Source of the DNA: Ophthalmolycus amberensis | Taxonomy: Eukaryota; Chordata; Actinopteri; Perciformes; Zoarcidae | Length of the DNA stretch: 64,000 bases | Direction: 5' to 3' | NCBI GenBank assembly: GCA_024529925.1 | Contig: JAFEUB010000812.1 | Span: 435,501-499,500, forward strand | Part shown: positions 23,973 to 35,600 of the stretch, in pieces | Layout: each line of letters starts with the position of its first letter | Numbering within the stretch: position 1 is the stretch's first letter | Made by a program: the position numbers and the translations under genes | Notes under the pieces: generated by a model | What the model was told of the DNA's origin: nothing | Database searches by the model: none | Seen by the model: the letters and a program-made list of their open reading frames with translations, nothing else

Positions 23973-25761
23973 CGTCGCCTTAAAGTACTGACTATAATTT
24001 GGGGAGATGGTCAAACAGACACCTGAGAGGTTTTAGTCAAAGTGGCAAAATGTGGGAAATAGACCCTTCTGGGAGACTCTTCGTACATGCAGTGTCATCC
24101 AGCTCTCCTGTTTGATGAGTAATCCTTCATGCTCATTTTCAGCTGCACTTCAGTAAACCAACTCATTTCTAAGGTGGACTTTGTACACGTGAAACCTCAT
24201 ATATCACAGAAAAAAAATGTAAAATGCGCCTCCACTGAACCTCGACTGCACCGCCACTGATTTGTTGGTATGTGACATGATGCTTTGAAAACAAGTATCT
24301 TTTTGAGCTCCATCAACAAACATTTCAGACATCTTTAAATAAATAGAAATGAGTTGCAATAAACTGTTACTGTGAAAAGAAGAAAGATGATTTCTGAATA
24401 AATTCTGGTTTAAAAACCTATTGGATTGTTTCAGAAATGCATGGTTATAGGCTATATTCATATCATTATTTATTATCCAACAGTCATGAGTCAGCAATAG
24501 GTATGGTCCAGCCTAAAATTATAATTAAAAGGGCTGGATTTAACTCTAGATTGTAGGTTATTCATCTAATGTTGTGCTATGAAGGTTTAATCTGTTAAAA
24601 AAAAAAAACATTTCTTGCGTAGTTGAAAATAATAAAAGTAAATGTTATTTATATAGCACTTTTCAAAACGAGCTGCAATTACAAAATGCTTTAAAACGGC
24701 ATAAAAAAGGAACATGGGTTCAATGTCAGATACATACACGTTTCAACATTTACAAACTACAGGTCGCCTACAAATCTGCCACAGAATCTAGAAAGCGCAA
24801 AGTTGTGTTGAAGTGGTGTTTGTGAAGAGAACGTCACTCTCTGGACTGCTTTTCCATTCTGTCCATTTTAAGTTCATGAGAAACATGGTAGTGTTTGGTG
24901 TAAAGAGGGGTGAATACCTGGATAGAATTTTAATAATATGTAAGATCATGCTCTTTGGTGTGTTTGCAGAAATACAGGAGATGCTTGGAAAAATCCACAA
25001 AAGATTGTGAATCTAATTGTAATGGTGCATTTGGTCAGTAAATAGAGCCACGTTGTTTTCCTTTTTTTTGACAGAGTTTTGCTGATGCAGACACCAGCTC
25101 GCGAGCCGTTGATGACCTGCTTTAATATTCTTTTCAACTTCGCTTGTTGACTCCATTCTATTAGTGATATTAAAGATAACAACATAATGTTAAACGAGGA
25201 TAATAACATAATTTCAATGAAACTCAATAACGGTATACTGTTGATGTACGGGTAATTGCGGTCGAACCGCTCTGTGCCACACTTGGAGGCTTCCCACACA
25301 CCACACGTTTAATCCAGATGTGTCACGATGAGTTCACGAGTGCTGTTTTTACGCTTCACCTCTCCTCTGTCTGCACTCAGCATCGATCCTCTGTCTCTCT
25401 ACCCGTGCAGCCTCCAGAAGGTTCTGCTTAGCGCTGCACAATCCGATCAGTAAGCATTTCAAATGATAAATACAGCAATGAAAATGCACAAGAAAACAGT
25501 AACCGTGATCTTTCATCATCTCGGGCTAATGTTAAATCCATCCAGGACTCACCAATCCAGCAAGGCTCATCTCTGCCAGCACAGAATGATTACAAAATGT
25601 AATAATAAGTAACAAGTATGTTGAAACTCAACAAATGTATCTAACAGTATTGTTAACAATGATTATAAACTGCAGTAAAGTTATGAATACACATCAAAAT
25701 AAGATCCTCCTTCACACAAGTCCCATACAGCTGCAGAGGCAAAGAGGTGGACCCCTCCTTC
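23973..25761. other. Gene-less stretch upstream of the aminotransferase copy
   Basis: No exon is recognised. The segment immediately above 23972 would hold the promoter of the aminotransferase-like gene, but I see no clear TATA box or CpG island there. Confidence 0.45.
24639..24715 (+). mobile_element. Short L2/SINE-type 3' tail fragment
   Basis: The phrase TTATTTATATAGCACTTTTC, followed by a region ending in ATGCTTTAAA, is the conserved 3' tail of fish L2-related elements and the SINEs they mobilise. Only the tail is present. Confidence 0.5.
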
Positions 25762-25769
25762 CTCTAACT

Positions 25770-27192
25770 CAGCGGTTCCCAAACTTTTTAGGCGGCGCAC
25801 CCCCTTCTACATCCCGACCGGGTTCACGCACCCCCAATCCCCCACGCCTTAAATAAAGAAGAAGCAACAGAGCCTATTTATAGCCGCATAGAAATCAGAC
25901 CAATGAGAGAACAGTTTGCTCGCGCGTGGCGTTTGTTTACAATATTTAGTCCGCTGTTAAATGTTGCAGTGTGAACACAAACCGAACAAAGGGGCAACTG
26001 CAACATTGTATCATATTAATCCCTGAATCAGAACAAAGCAAACGAACTGAAGGTGTGAAAACGCCCTGAAACACTGCAACAAAGTTTCAATAACTTTCAG
26101 TTACACAAGGCCTCACTTTTAAAGAGCAATAAGGATGGCGAGGACACACGCACAGACTCAGAGGCAGATTGCATCACATTTAATTTACAATTAACCACAC
26201 ATAGAATGAGACTGCAGTTGTTTTTGGCTGTTTTGTTACTCTAATTTCGATAAACAATGTAAGGGGCTTTTGACTTGCACTGGCTTGGTGTTCAGGTGGC
26301 GACCTAAGGGTTTCAGACAGCTGTTAGCCAGAACCTCACTGCACCACGCACTGTGGCTTTGGGCAATCTGTATTGACAATCCAAGTGAAGCCCAGACCCA
26401 GATCATTTTCATCATATTTCCTCTTTTTTTTCCCAGTCTGATGCTCCTCTCGTTTCCTCTTTTTTACCTTGACTCCGCGATGGGCCTATGTGCTCCCGAT
26501 TTGTCTGTGCAATCCCTTCCTCCTTCCTCCGTCTCATCTTCCTCTGACTCCCGTTCGATTTCTTCTCCCGGTCTCTCCCAAACGCACCTCTCCGTTCCTC
26601 TCGCCTCCGATTCCTCTCTCTCTCTCTCTCCCTCTCCTCTTTTATGACTGATAGCTTCAGATGTCCCACCTGACAGTTTCCCCGATTTCAGCCAGTTTAG
26701 CATATTTGCATGAATGTTGCTGAATGAATGAAGTTAGCTGTTAGCTGAGGTTAGCTGCACAAGCTAGGCTAGCTAGTGTACGTAAAAGACAGTCTGGCGG
26801 CAGGAGCTGAAGTGCATTTATTTATTAAATTGTACGTTTTTAATTTTAAATTTAAATCTTACAAAGGGAATTTTTATAATGCATGTAACCGAGCGTCTTG
26901 GGTTCGTGTATAAGGGCACTTATCATACAGTAATAACTGGAGTCGGGAGATTAGACATCTTGTATCAGCCCATGGCTACTCTCTTTATTATTGTTTTCTC
27001 CTTTGGCCAGAGGCGGGGGTTGCGCCTTCGCTACGGCAACCCTCAAGGGACATATCATCGTCAACACCAGAACGACAAACATGAGGCAGTTATATTCATG
27101 TTTTTATTTTGTGAAAATTATATTTAATATTAATTATTACACCATTAGACCACCACTACATTTTTGCGCTCGCCACACTTTGTGAATCCCTG
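25770..27192. mobile_element. Non-autonomous hAT element, 1.4 kb, perfect target duplication
   Basis: The left end CAGCGGTTCCCAAA pairs with the right end (reverse complement CAGGGATTCACAAA) as imperfect inverted repeats. A perfect 8-bp duplication, CTCTAACT, flanks the element at 25762-25769 and 27193-27200. This identifies a hAT insertion. The interior holds a (CT)n-rich stretch near 26590-26640 and serine-rich open frames that show no transposase motif (no BED finger or dimerisation domain), so it cannot move by itself. Confidence 0.88.
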
Positions 27193-27200
27193 CTCTAACT

Positions 27201-28009
27201 AATAACATGTGCCACATTGTCTTCTGTCCCTGACTTGAAGAGACGAAAATAATTTAATTTGTAATTGAAATTAAAGAATTTAATGTTGTTTCGCAACTTA
27301 CAAATAAAATAAATTGTAGCCCGTCTATTTTTAACTTAATGGCGCTGCCGATGGCAATTACTATACAGAATAGGACTAGCTAACCTTAACGAGCTAGGTC
27401 GCTAGCTACTTAGATTTTTACAACAGGTTGCATTCACTCTGCTCTCTTTCCTCTTGCCCGTCTGCCATTTTATCATCAGCGCAATGCATGATGGTATATA
27501 ATGCTTGGTTAGTGACAATCGGTTGTGCACTACTTTTCATGATGCTTCGCATACTTTAAGTCCACTCTGTAGGGTGTAATAGCTGCTCTACATTCAGAAA
27601 GCTCTGCAACAAGATGAAATCCTTTCATAGAGAGGGATTTTGCAACGTTAAGTGAGCCGCAATCTTAAGTTAATTTTCAGCTTTCTGCTAATAATTGACC
27701 ACAGCCAGAACATGCAGGCTTTATGCCAGTACAATGCAGCCCTTTCATATCTGTATTCATATTGGTATACTTCAAACGAACATTACTCATTCTTAAATGA
27801 GAGTTAAACATTAGTTTAAGGGTTGTTGTGTCACTTTTTAAAGATGTAATCTTTCTTGTGTTGGACAGCAACTCGGTTTGCCTTTCTAGGTCATTGTAAT
27901 TTAGATAATGATCATCCGGTGTCCTGGCTCAAACTCCTTTTGGTTAACTTTTAACTTTGTTCCTTTTTGGATGTGACAGGTTACAACAGAGCCAATACAA
28001 AGCCTTAAG
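27201..28009. other. Gene-less spacer
   Basis: No exon or defined repeat is recognised between the hAT element and the next repeat cluster. Confidence 0.45.
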
Positions 28010-28180
28010 GCCATCAGCGTCTGTACTTTACTTGAGCATTTCCACTTTATGCAACTGTATACTTCTACTCCACTTCATTTGGATTCATATTGGACATTTT
28101 TACCGCACTACATGCATCTCTCACCTTTAAATATTAGTTACTGTTCAGATGATTGATACTAAATATATTCACCAAATCCC
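28010..28180. mobile_element. Left part of a split AAGTA-rich interspersed repeat
   Basis: The CTGTACTTTACTTGAGCATT-type sequence is the familiar end of a very common fish repeat of AAGTA/TACTT-rich composition. Its continuation is found at 29473-29735, so it was split by later insertions. I do not assign a family name. A related piece lies at about 60700-60880. Confidence 0.65.
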
Positions 28181-28273
28181 AGTGTTTCCCACAGGGTCTT
28201 TTTAAACTTCTGGGGGAGTACGGGTTCATGCTCCCCATCGGAAATGAAGAGGCTACGTCTATGAGTAGTATCA
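28181..28273. mobile_element. Fragment starting CAGTGTTTCCCACAG
   Basis: CAGTGTTTCCC is a characteristic hAT-type terminus in fish genomes. Only about 90 bases follow before the next element, and the partner end is not seen, so it is a fragment within the nest. Confidence 0.4.
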
Positions 28274-28281
28274 GTGGTGGG

Positions 28282-29464
28282 CAGTGGCGGCTGGTGGAAA
28301 ATGTTCTAGGTAGGGCCATCTTATCAATTTCAGCAAACATCCCAGTATGATTTAATGCAAAAAAAATGTAAGTATCAAACACTCATTATTACTTGGCAGT
28401 TAAATATTTAACATGTATTCCAACACGAAAACAATCAGTAAATAACACTTATATAATATAATATAACATGTTTATTTATTGAGATGTCCTATGGACCTTG
28501 TTATAGGAGGTAAAGATCAGGAGAAGTAAACATGAAGTGTAATTATGAATACTGATGTTAAATTAAGCTATGATGAGTTTTCACTGTTAATTTAACATCT
28601 CTATTACATGTTGATGCCTCCATGACCAAGTTAAGCAGATGAGACTGAGGCTATGTAGAAGAAAATATGTTCACTTTGCCGAATATGTAGCTTGACAGAG
28701 TTCTCCATGTGTGTCCTGGTGTTCTCATGTTTCCTTACCTCCTCACTCCCGTAACTGTCCGTGCTGGATCCGTCCCCGTTGTTTTAAAAAGCTAAATAAA
28801 TGATTAGCATGACGTCATCCAGCTAGCCAAACCTGTCTGGTGTACAGCTAGTGAAGCTTCGCATGTAGTCTGCTATCTGATTGTGAGGTCAGGCTGATCT
28901 GATATCAGCTCTTTGGCTGCAGAATCTCCGCCGAAGTTCTCCTCTCAAACGGGTCTTGGAGGAGTGCTCGCGCTGGCGCTCGCGCGTAGAGACTTCTCCT
29001 GACGAGAACGCGCAGCGAGGGGGGCCTGATCGTTCTAGCCCCAAGCTGAATCTATTTGAGGGCGCTGATTGGCTAAATTGTATGTCACTCATTTATATCT
29101 TGAATCAGCAATTGGCTAAACTGCTTCATAGACCCGTCTCTTTTGGGCCAAAACGATCAGGCCCCCCAAGCTGCACGTTCTCAGAGTGTCTCGCACACAG
29201 ACAGAGAGCACGCGCAGAGAGCACACAGGCTGAGAGCACGAGCAGAGAGCACACAGGCGGAGAGGACGAGCAGGAAAAGCATATATTTTGCGCAGATATC
29301 ATATTTTACACACATTACTGGGTACATTCCACAGTTCAAAAACACAAATATTGACAATTTGTATAATTTATGATTATTATAATTTTTTTTTTTTAATTTT
29401 TTTTTTTTTGTGTGGCTCATGGTGGGGCCATGCCCCATGGCCCTCTATTGACCAGCCGCCACTG
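28282..29464. mobile_element. Non-autonomous hAT element, 1.18 kb, perfect ends and target duplication
   Basis: The ends CAGTGGCGGCTGGT and ACCAGCCGCCACTG are perfect 14-bp inverted repeats. The 8-bp duplication GTGGTGGG is present at 28274-28281 and 29465-29472. The interior has no transposase frame. It contains a GC-rich CpG-containing block (28920-29050) and an internal inverted duplication: GGGGGGCCTGATCGTT near 29020 and its reverse complement near 29150, each beside a related ATTGGCTAAA phrase. It sits inside the older repeat whose halves flank it. Confidence 0.92.
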
Positions 29465-29472
29465 GTGGTGGG

Positions 29473-29735
29473 ATGCAACAGTATAAACATGAATCAAATT
29501 TGCTCTATTGCAGCCAGCTGCAGCATTAAAATGCATCTTGCATGTTACTACATAAATAATAATAATCTAATATTATAATGTAACAACCAAAGAGCCCATT
29601 TGGTAGGGACTACCATTTTTACTTCAGTACATTTTCTTGATTATATACTGACATACTTTTGCTTAAGTAAGATTTTGAATTCAGGACTATCACTTGAAAC
29701 ATTGTTTTTATTTTATATTGTGGTATTAATACACG
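29473..29735. mobile_element. Right part of the split AAGTA-rich repeat
   Basis: This is the continuation of the repeat begun at 28010-28180. It contains AGCATTAAAATGCATCTTG, a run of ATAATAATAA, and a CTTAAGTAAGATTTTGAATT-type end. Joining the flanks across the inserted element restores the family order, which dates the hAT insertion as the younger event. Confidence 0.65.
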
Positions 29736-32676
29736 GGTCTAGTCAGTCTCCCCCCTCTGTGGCATCTGAGGTAGAACCTCGAGACAAAGAATAACTCTTT
29801 TAAGAAAACCTACCCACTGATATCTGACATTAAGGGACATAACAAAATACAATCTAAGAGCCCAATATGATCATAACCCTAACGCATGAATTCACTGCCC
29901 AACGGTGATGTAAGCAGAGGAATAGAGCTGAAACAACCTCAGATAAAGTCCCTGCTCACACATTCCTCCTTTTAGAAGATGAGAGAAATATATCATGGTT
30001 GACATCACTTCACACCTGAATGAACTGGATTTAAAGCTGCAGGACAATTCAGTTAAATATATTTTTCTAAAATGAATTACTTTATTTCAAGATAAACATT
30101 TTTCAAAAGCTTTCTGTTATGTAATTTAATCTGAACCGGAGCCCTTATTTTACTTGAAACAGAACATTTATTAATGTTATGTAATTATAATTCATCCAGT
30201 TCAGTTTGAAAATTGACAATAAATATTGTTGAGATATTATATGTTTATACAACTGCTAGGCTTCTTCAATAATTATGGGACTAAATCATCGCGCAAGTTC
30301 GACATTATTGTGATGTTCCGGACCTTTGCATGAGCAAATTCTCTCTCACTGGACCGCGCTGAATTCTAATTGAACACCCCTGCTTCAGTATGTCGATAAA
30401 AGTCAGTTTAGTGTGCGAATAATACCAGTATATAAAAAAAGCTAAATTATGTTGAAAAAGGAAATAAAAGTAATTGTATACCGGTAGTTTGTAAAGAAAA
30501 GTCATTAAAAAGTAACATTGTATGTCAAAAGTCATAAAAAACTCATAGTATAGTATGATGAAAGTCATAGTATATGAAAGAGGTTTTAAAATGTCATAGT
30601 ATGTTTAAAAAAAAACATTCTATATCATGTCAAGAAAAGTAATAGTACTTTGAAAACAGTCACAGTATATCATGTTGAAAAAGGGATAAACTCGACGTAT
30701 AGCATGTGGAACCAAATCATAAAATTGTAATGGTATATAATGTTAAAAAAAAAAGTCATGGTAAAGTTGTTTATAAATATCATGGGATAGTACTTTAAAA
30801 AAGAAAAACTCATTATAGTTTGTCGGAAAAATTTATTATGTTATCTCACAGAAAAGTATTAAAATGTTCATAGTATAGTGTGTCAAAAAAAAGATTCATG
30901 AAGTCATCAGATATTCTGTCAGAATAGAGGATGAGTATAGTGTGTCGAAAGTCAGTGCTGTAGAATGTAGAAATAAGTCATTGCAAAGTTATATTATTTG
31001 TGGAAAAATTCATAAAAAGCTCACAGTATAGTAGGTCAGAAGAAAAAGTGATAGTCCTGGTGTAATATTTTTGAGTCCTGGTATAGTAAGTCCTACACAT
31101 TTCAAAGGCATTGCAGACAGGAGTACATTAAAGAGCTTTATTAAAGGTAAACAGCATTTGAATACAGAGTCACTATAGTAGACAGTTAGCATAGGTACGG
31201 AGAGATCTCAATCTGCGTCAGCCTAACAAACAATGGCTAGAGGCCAACAAGACCACTTTGCATAGAAGTCCCCACTGCAGCATGGGGGGGGGGGGGAAGA
31301 GGTGTGTCTATGGTGACATTTAAAGGGACATTATCGTTAATCTGAAGTCCATTATCATTCTCCTAGTATCATCTTTCATCTAGTAAAACAAGATCTCCAC
31401 TGGTTTCATAAATAACAGAAGTTATATACAATGTGACGTTGGACAGGAGAATGCTGTTAATAGATATGAAGCCGTTTATTGCAGATCCGGGACCAGTTGA
31501 GTTCCATCTGTTGATTAGAGCCAGATGTTGGGAACTGATCTTGGTTGTGTGGTTCAGGTTTTCATTCATAGCCCTCGTTTGTCTCGCGCCTCTTTAGTGT
31601 AGGTAGTTTATTTAGAGCCCTTTGAAGAGGATTTATTCCATACAGGTCATCCGGTTTGTGCTCTCTTGGTAGAACAGGAATGACTGACCGCAGGTTGAGA
31701 GGGGCTCCTGTCACGTGGACACCCATCAACAAAATATTTGGTTTTGATTAAGAGTAGAACTAGTCCAAAAATCCCTTTTTAAACCCATTTCATGAGTAGG
31801 TCTGAGCCAAACGAGTGGATTTGTTCGTAGTTTTCCATAAAGGGTCACTATTCCAGTTGTAGAGTTTTCTTTTTCTTAGTCACAAAGCGTAATATCAAAA
31901 GGCACATACCGGTACATGATCACTTTAATTCCATCCGTTTGTTTCCTGAGTTTTTCTCCTCAAAACCAAAACACAGTAAGAGTGAACTTTAAACTTCAGT
32001 TCAGTTTTAAGAGGGACCGATTCAAATGACTGGATCATGAATCTGAAACTATTTTAATAACCAACAATTCAGTACATTTATATCCTTGTAGTTATATTTT
32101 GCTTTACCAGGTAAAGAAAGCAATATTTAAGTCGAGCCTGATGTTAACTTTCTCATAAAACAATGATCCCAGTCACTGGTATCTGTCTGGTGCTCGCTAT
32201 ACCAGCCAGGTCTCATCATCTGATTACAGGTCAACAAGACTGGTTTTGTTTGACAGCATTAATCTGTTGTTGACAGAATGTACTGAAAGTTACTTTATAT
32301 TGTTGTGGCAGTCGTGTCTGAAACTTAAACGATTAATAATGCCCTGATTTTTATTTCCAAAAGCTCACGGTGGCAACTTCAAATAGCTTATTTCCGATCA
32401 ACCGTCCCAAACCCAAGAAAGGTTGCAGGTTGACTTTCTGAGCTGTGATACTTCATCTCTCCCGTCTGTATTGTTTCCATGAAAACATCAGAAGAAAGCC
32501 ATTTCACTCTTAGTGCGATTCAGCACTAAGTCCATGATTGTTTATGTAGCTTAGTTGTGTGAGGTTTTATTCTTAGTCTATGAGCTGCTTCTGTTTGTCA
32601 TTGTTTATAGTCCAGTTATGAATGGGTTGAAGTCGCTGTACAGCGCCTGTGTAGCGCTCTCTGGTGGATCAGAGAA
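29736..32676. other. Gene-less stretch 3' of plcg1
   Basis: No exon is recognised. It includes the minisatellite at 30385-31065 and a G run near 31285-31296. The region just below 32677 should hold the phospholipase 3' UTR. Confidence 0.5.
30385..31065. repeat. Decayed minisatellite (AAGTCATAGTATAG type)
   Basis: About twenty degenerate copies of a 25-45 base unit are arrayed head to tail. The recurring core is GTCATAGTAT or TCATAGTATAGT, followed by TGTCGAAAA, TGTTGAAAA or similar A-rich spacers. Spacing and sequence vary, so it is an old tandem array and not a CRISPR array. Confidence 0.8.
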
Positions 32677-35600
32677 TTAGCTGCGCTTTGCTGCCACCTG
32701 CTGCCTCAGTTTCTCCCTTCTCTTCTTCTCCATCAGCCTGGAAAAGCAAAAACCATGTGTATAATACATCATCTCAAGCCTTCATTTGTGAACATGTCAG
32801 TCTGCAGATGAGAAAATTCTTCGTTGTCTAGATTCATATGATACTGTATCTTTATACTAGCTTTAAAACTGAGATCGTCAACAGGTAAAAGAAAGTTGAT
32901 TTAACACAAAATGAGTACATTTAATCCAATAATCACTTATTTTTCTCTTCATCATAAAGAGAAGCTTTGAATGTTGAAAAGGACATTCAGCTCTGTAGTC
33001 AATATTCAGTTTGCAGCACTAATAATAAAGAACGTACTATAATATATTAGTCTACACTAAAGACTTCCTACAGCCTTGCTTCTGGATCTTTCTCCTCCCA
33101 TCAGTCACCTGTGGTTTCGAGCCTCCACCAGCTCACTCAGTTGGTTCTGAGCTGCTCTGAGCTCCTCCAGACTCTGCTGGTATCCCAGATCCCCGGAGCC
33201 CGACCTCTCCAGGAGGGACACCTGGTTGGACAGCTCGCTGGTTCGATCCCGCAGACGCTGGATGGTCATGTACATGTTCTCATCGTCTTCCTCCTGCAGC
33301 CATAGTGAGGAAGAGAGAGAACAGCAGGACGAGGGTAAGTTATCAGTTACGGACTCTTAGTAGAATGAACATGTCTCTCTCACAGCAGCGTTACCTTTGC
33401 ATTGACGATCTCTATGTGGATCAGCAGTGATGCCAACTCCAGCTCTTCACTGTAGCTGTTCTTAAGAGGGACGCTCCTGTAGCCTGACAACACAAATGAC
33501 AGAACTAATTCAAGCTAAGTGAAATATTTGTCTGGATTAAATTAGGATTGGCAAGAACAATTTGCTAAATCCCACCTCTCGAATGCAGACTGCCCAATCG
33601 CAGCATCCGACAACTATACTGTGCTCCATATTCTTGTCATGCAATTCCTTCAGAGGTCTGAAGGAGATGTGGAGCTCTCATTACCACTGTTACTAGGTAA
33701 GCTTCTGAAGTTATACTGAATGTACACATGCTGCGTTTTAATGATTCTGACAGCGAGTATAGATCTGTTGGCTTTAGCTGCTGAGTCAGTTACACATATT
33801 GTAGAGCATTCTCTCTGAAATTGCATTTCCAAAAAATTAGATGATATTCATTCAGTTAGTGACGGTGTGGACAATCCAGTAGTTTTAAAATATGTAAATG
33901 ACTAATACGTCAAAGTTTTGGAACAAGACGGGTTTAGTGAGCGATATAGCTGCTGTTTATGGTTGAACAAGAAGGCCCCCTCTGCAGGGATCCTTTATTT
34001 TATTCATTTTAACAATCATTTAGAAGTGCTATTTGTTGGAATGCTGTTAAGCCCCATGGATTAACTGTATGTAAACATTAAGCTCAAAATTAGGCTTTTT
34101 TGTTGAAATAATGAATGCTCTTACTAATACTGCGACAACTACTACTGCTGCTAATATTTCTAGTATTACTACTACTACTGCTGCTACTACTTCTACTACA
34201 ACTTTTGCTGTTGCTACTATTACTAGTGCTATTACTGCTACCATCAATATTATTACTACCACTACTGCTATTAATAATAATAATAATACATTTTATTTAT
34301 ATATATATATTTATGTATTACTACCACTACTACTATTACTTATACTACAACTGCTACTACTGCTATTCATGCTACTACCAGTACTAATACTACTACAGCT
34401 ATTAGTACGACTGCTACTAGTACTACTACTACTGCTACTTCAAATACTGCCATTACTTTTACTACTACTACTACTGTTATATTAAATACTACGACCACTA
34501 CTACAGCTATTACTACTACTACTGATACTAGGCTACTACTTCTTCTAAATACTAATACTTCTTCTAAATACTAATACTTCTACTACTAATGATACTTCTA
34601 CTACAACTACGACTTCTACTACTACTATTACAAATATCACTACTGCTACTACTACTACTTATTCTAATGCTACTAATACTTCTACTACTAATAATACTTC
34701 TGCTTCAACTACAACTTCTACTACTATTACTACAAATATCACTACTTCTGAAATTTGTTTAAGCTACAGAAATTGTTCAAATATCAAAATGTTCAGCTCT
34801 TTCAGGAGAGGGGTGCTTTGACTTTTCATATTTGTAATCTTTAAACTTTTTGAATTAAGCTTTTTGCAATTTTCTTTTGAATGGGATCTCTATGGAGAAA
34901 ATCTTCAAATCCTGTTATACTTCTTCAACTTTCAAAGCCTTCTTCTTCCTCATACTTTCAGCTACAGACACCATAGTTAGACATTTCAACGAGAAGGTTT
35001 TTCAGCAGTGCAGTTTAAATGCTTTCGGGCTTCAACATTTTTCAGACAGATAGTCTCCCATTTCTTAATTTTCAGCAATTTTTTCACAATTAATTTCAGC
35101 TTTCAGCATTCCAACGCATTTTCAGCAGGAAATGCATTTTCTAGTTCATTATGTTTTTATGTACCGTTTTTAAAACCATGACAAAATGAACAAAACCAGA
35201 CTGGAGTAGAGCCATTCTACTCAGGCCCTGTTCAAAAATGGCCTATGCTATGATTGGCCGGGATTGTGTTGGAGGGGCGGGACCTAGCCGTTACATTCAC
35301 CTGTTCGTAGCAGGCGGACAGGATAGGTGGCCTGTGCCAGGAAGTTCGGATCACTGAACATGTCCTCCTCGTAGACAGTGAAGCGCAGAAAGGAGAAGGT
35401 GGGGTTGTGGATGTCAAACACAAACTGCTTCTGCACCCACACAGGATTCAGTCCGTTATCAGCTGGGGCGGGGGGGGCGGGGGGTCAGGAGGAAGACGTT
35501 GAGCTCACATTACAGCGTGAATGTAAATGTGATCCACTGTGACCATGAGACAACAGCTTTCTTACCGACGACGTCTGTCTTGCATTTGCAGCTGTCGTAA

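Noticed and set aside
26270..26703. Ser-rich and Arg/Glu-rich open frames on opposite strands
   Set aside because: Both are readings of a (CT)n-rich segment inside a non-autonomous hAT element.
28956..29438. Open frames on both strands in the 28.9-29.4 kb region
   Set aside because: They fall inside the 1.18-kb hAT element and share no motif with known proteins.
30385..31065. Possible CRISPR-like array
   Set aside because: Units differ in length and sequence, spacers are A-rich and not unique, and the context is vertebrate; it is a decayed minisatellite.
33236..33250. tRNA B-box-like GGTTCGATCCC
   Set aside because: It lies within the coiled-coil exon of plcg1, and no A box or cloverleaf arms are found around it.
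34047..34485. Leu-, Thr- and Val-rich open frames
   Set aside because: Translation of an intronic trinucleotide repeat; low complexity in every frame.
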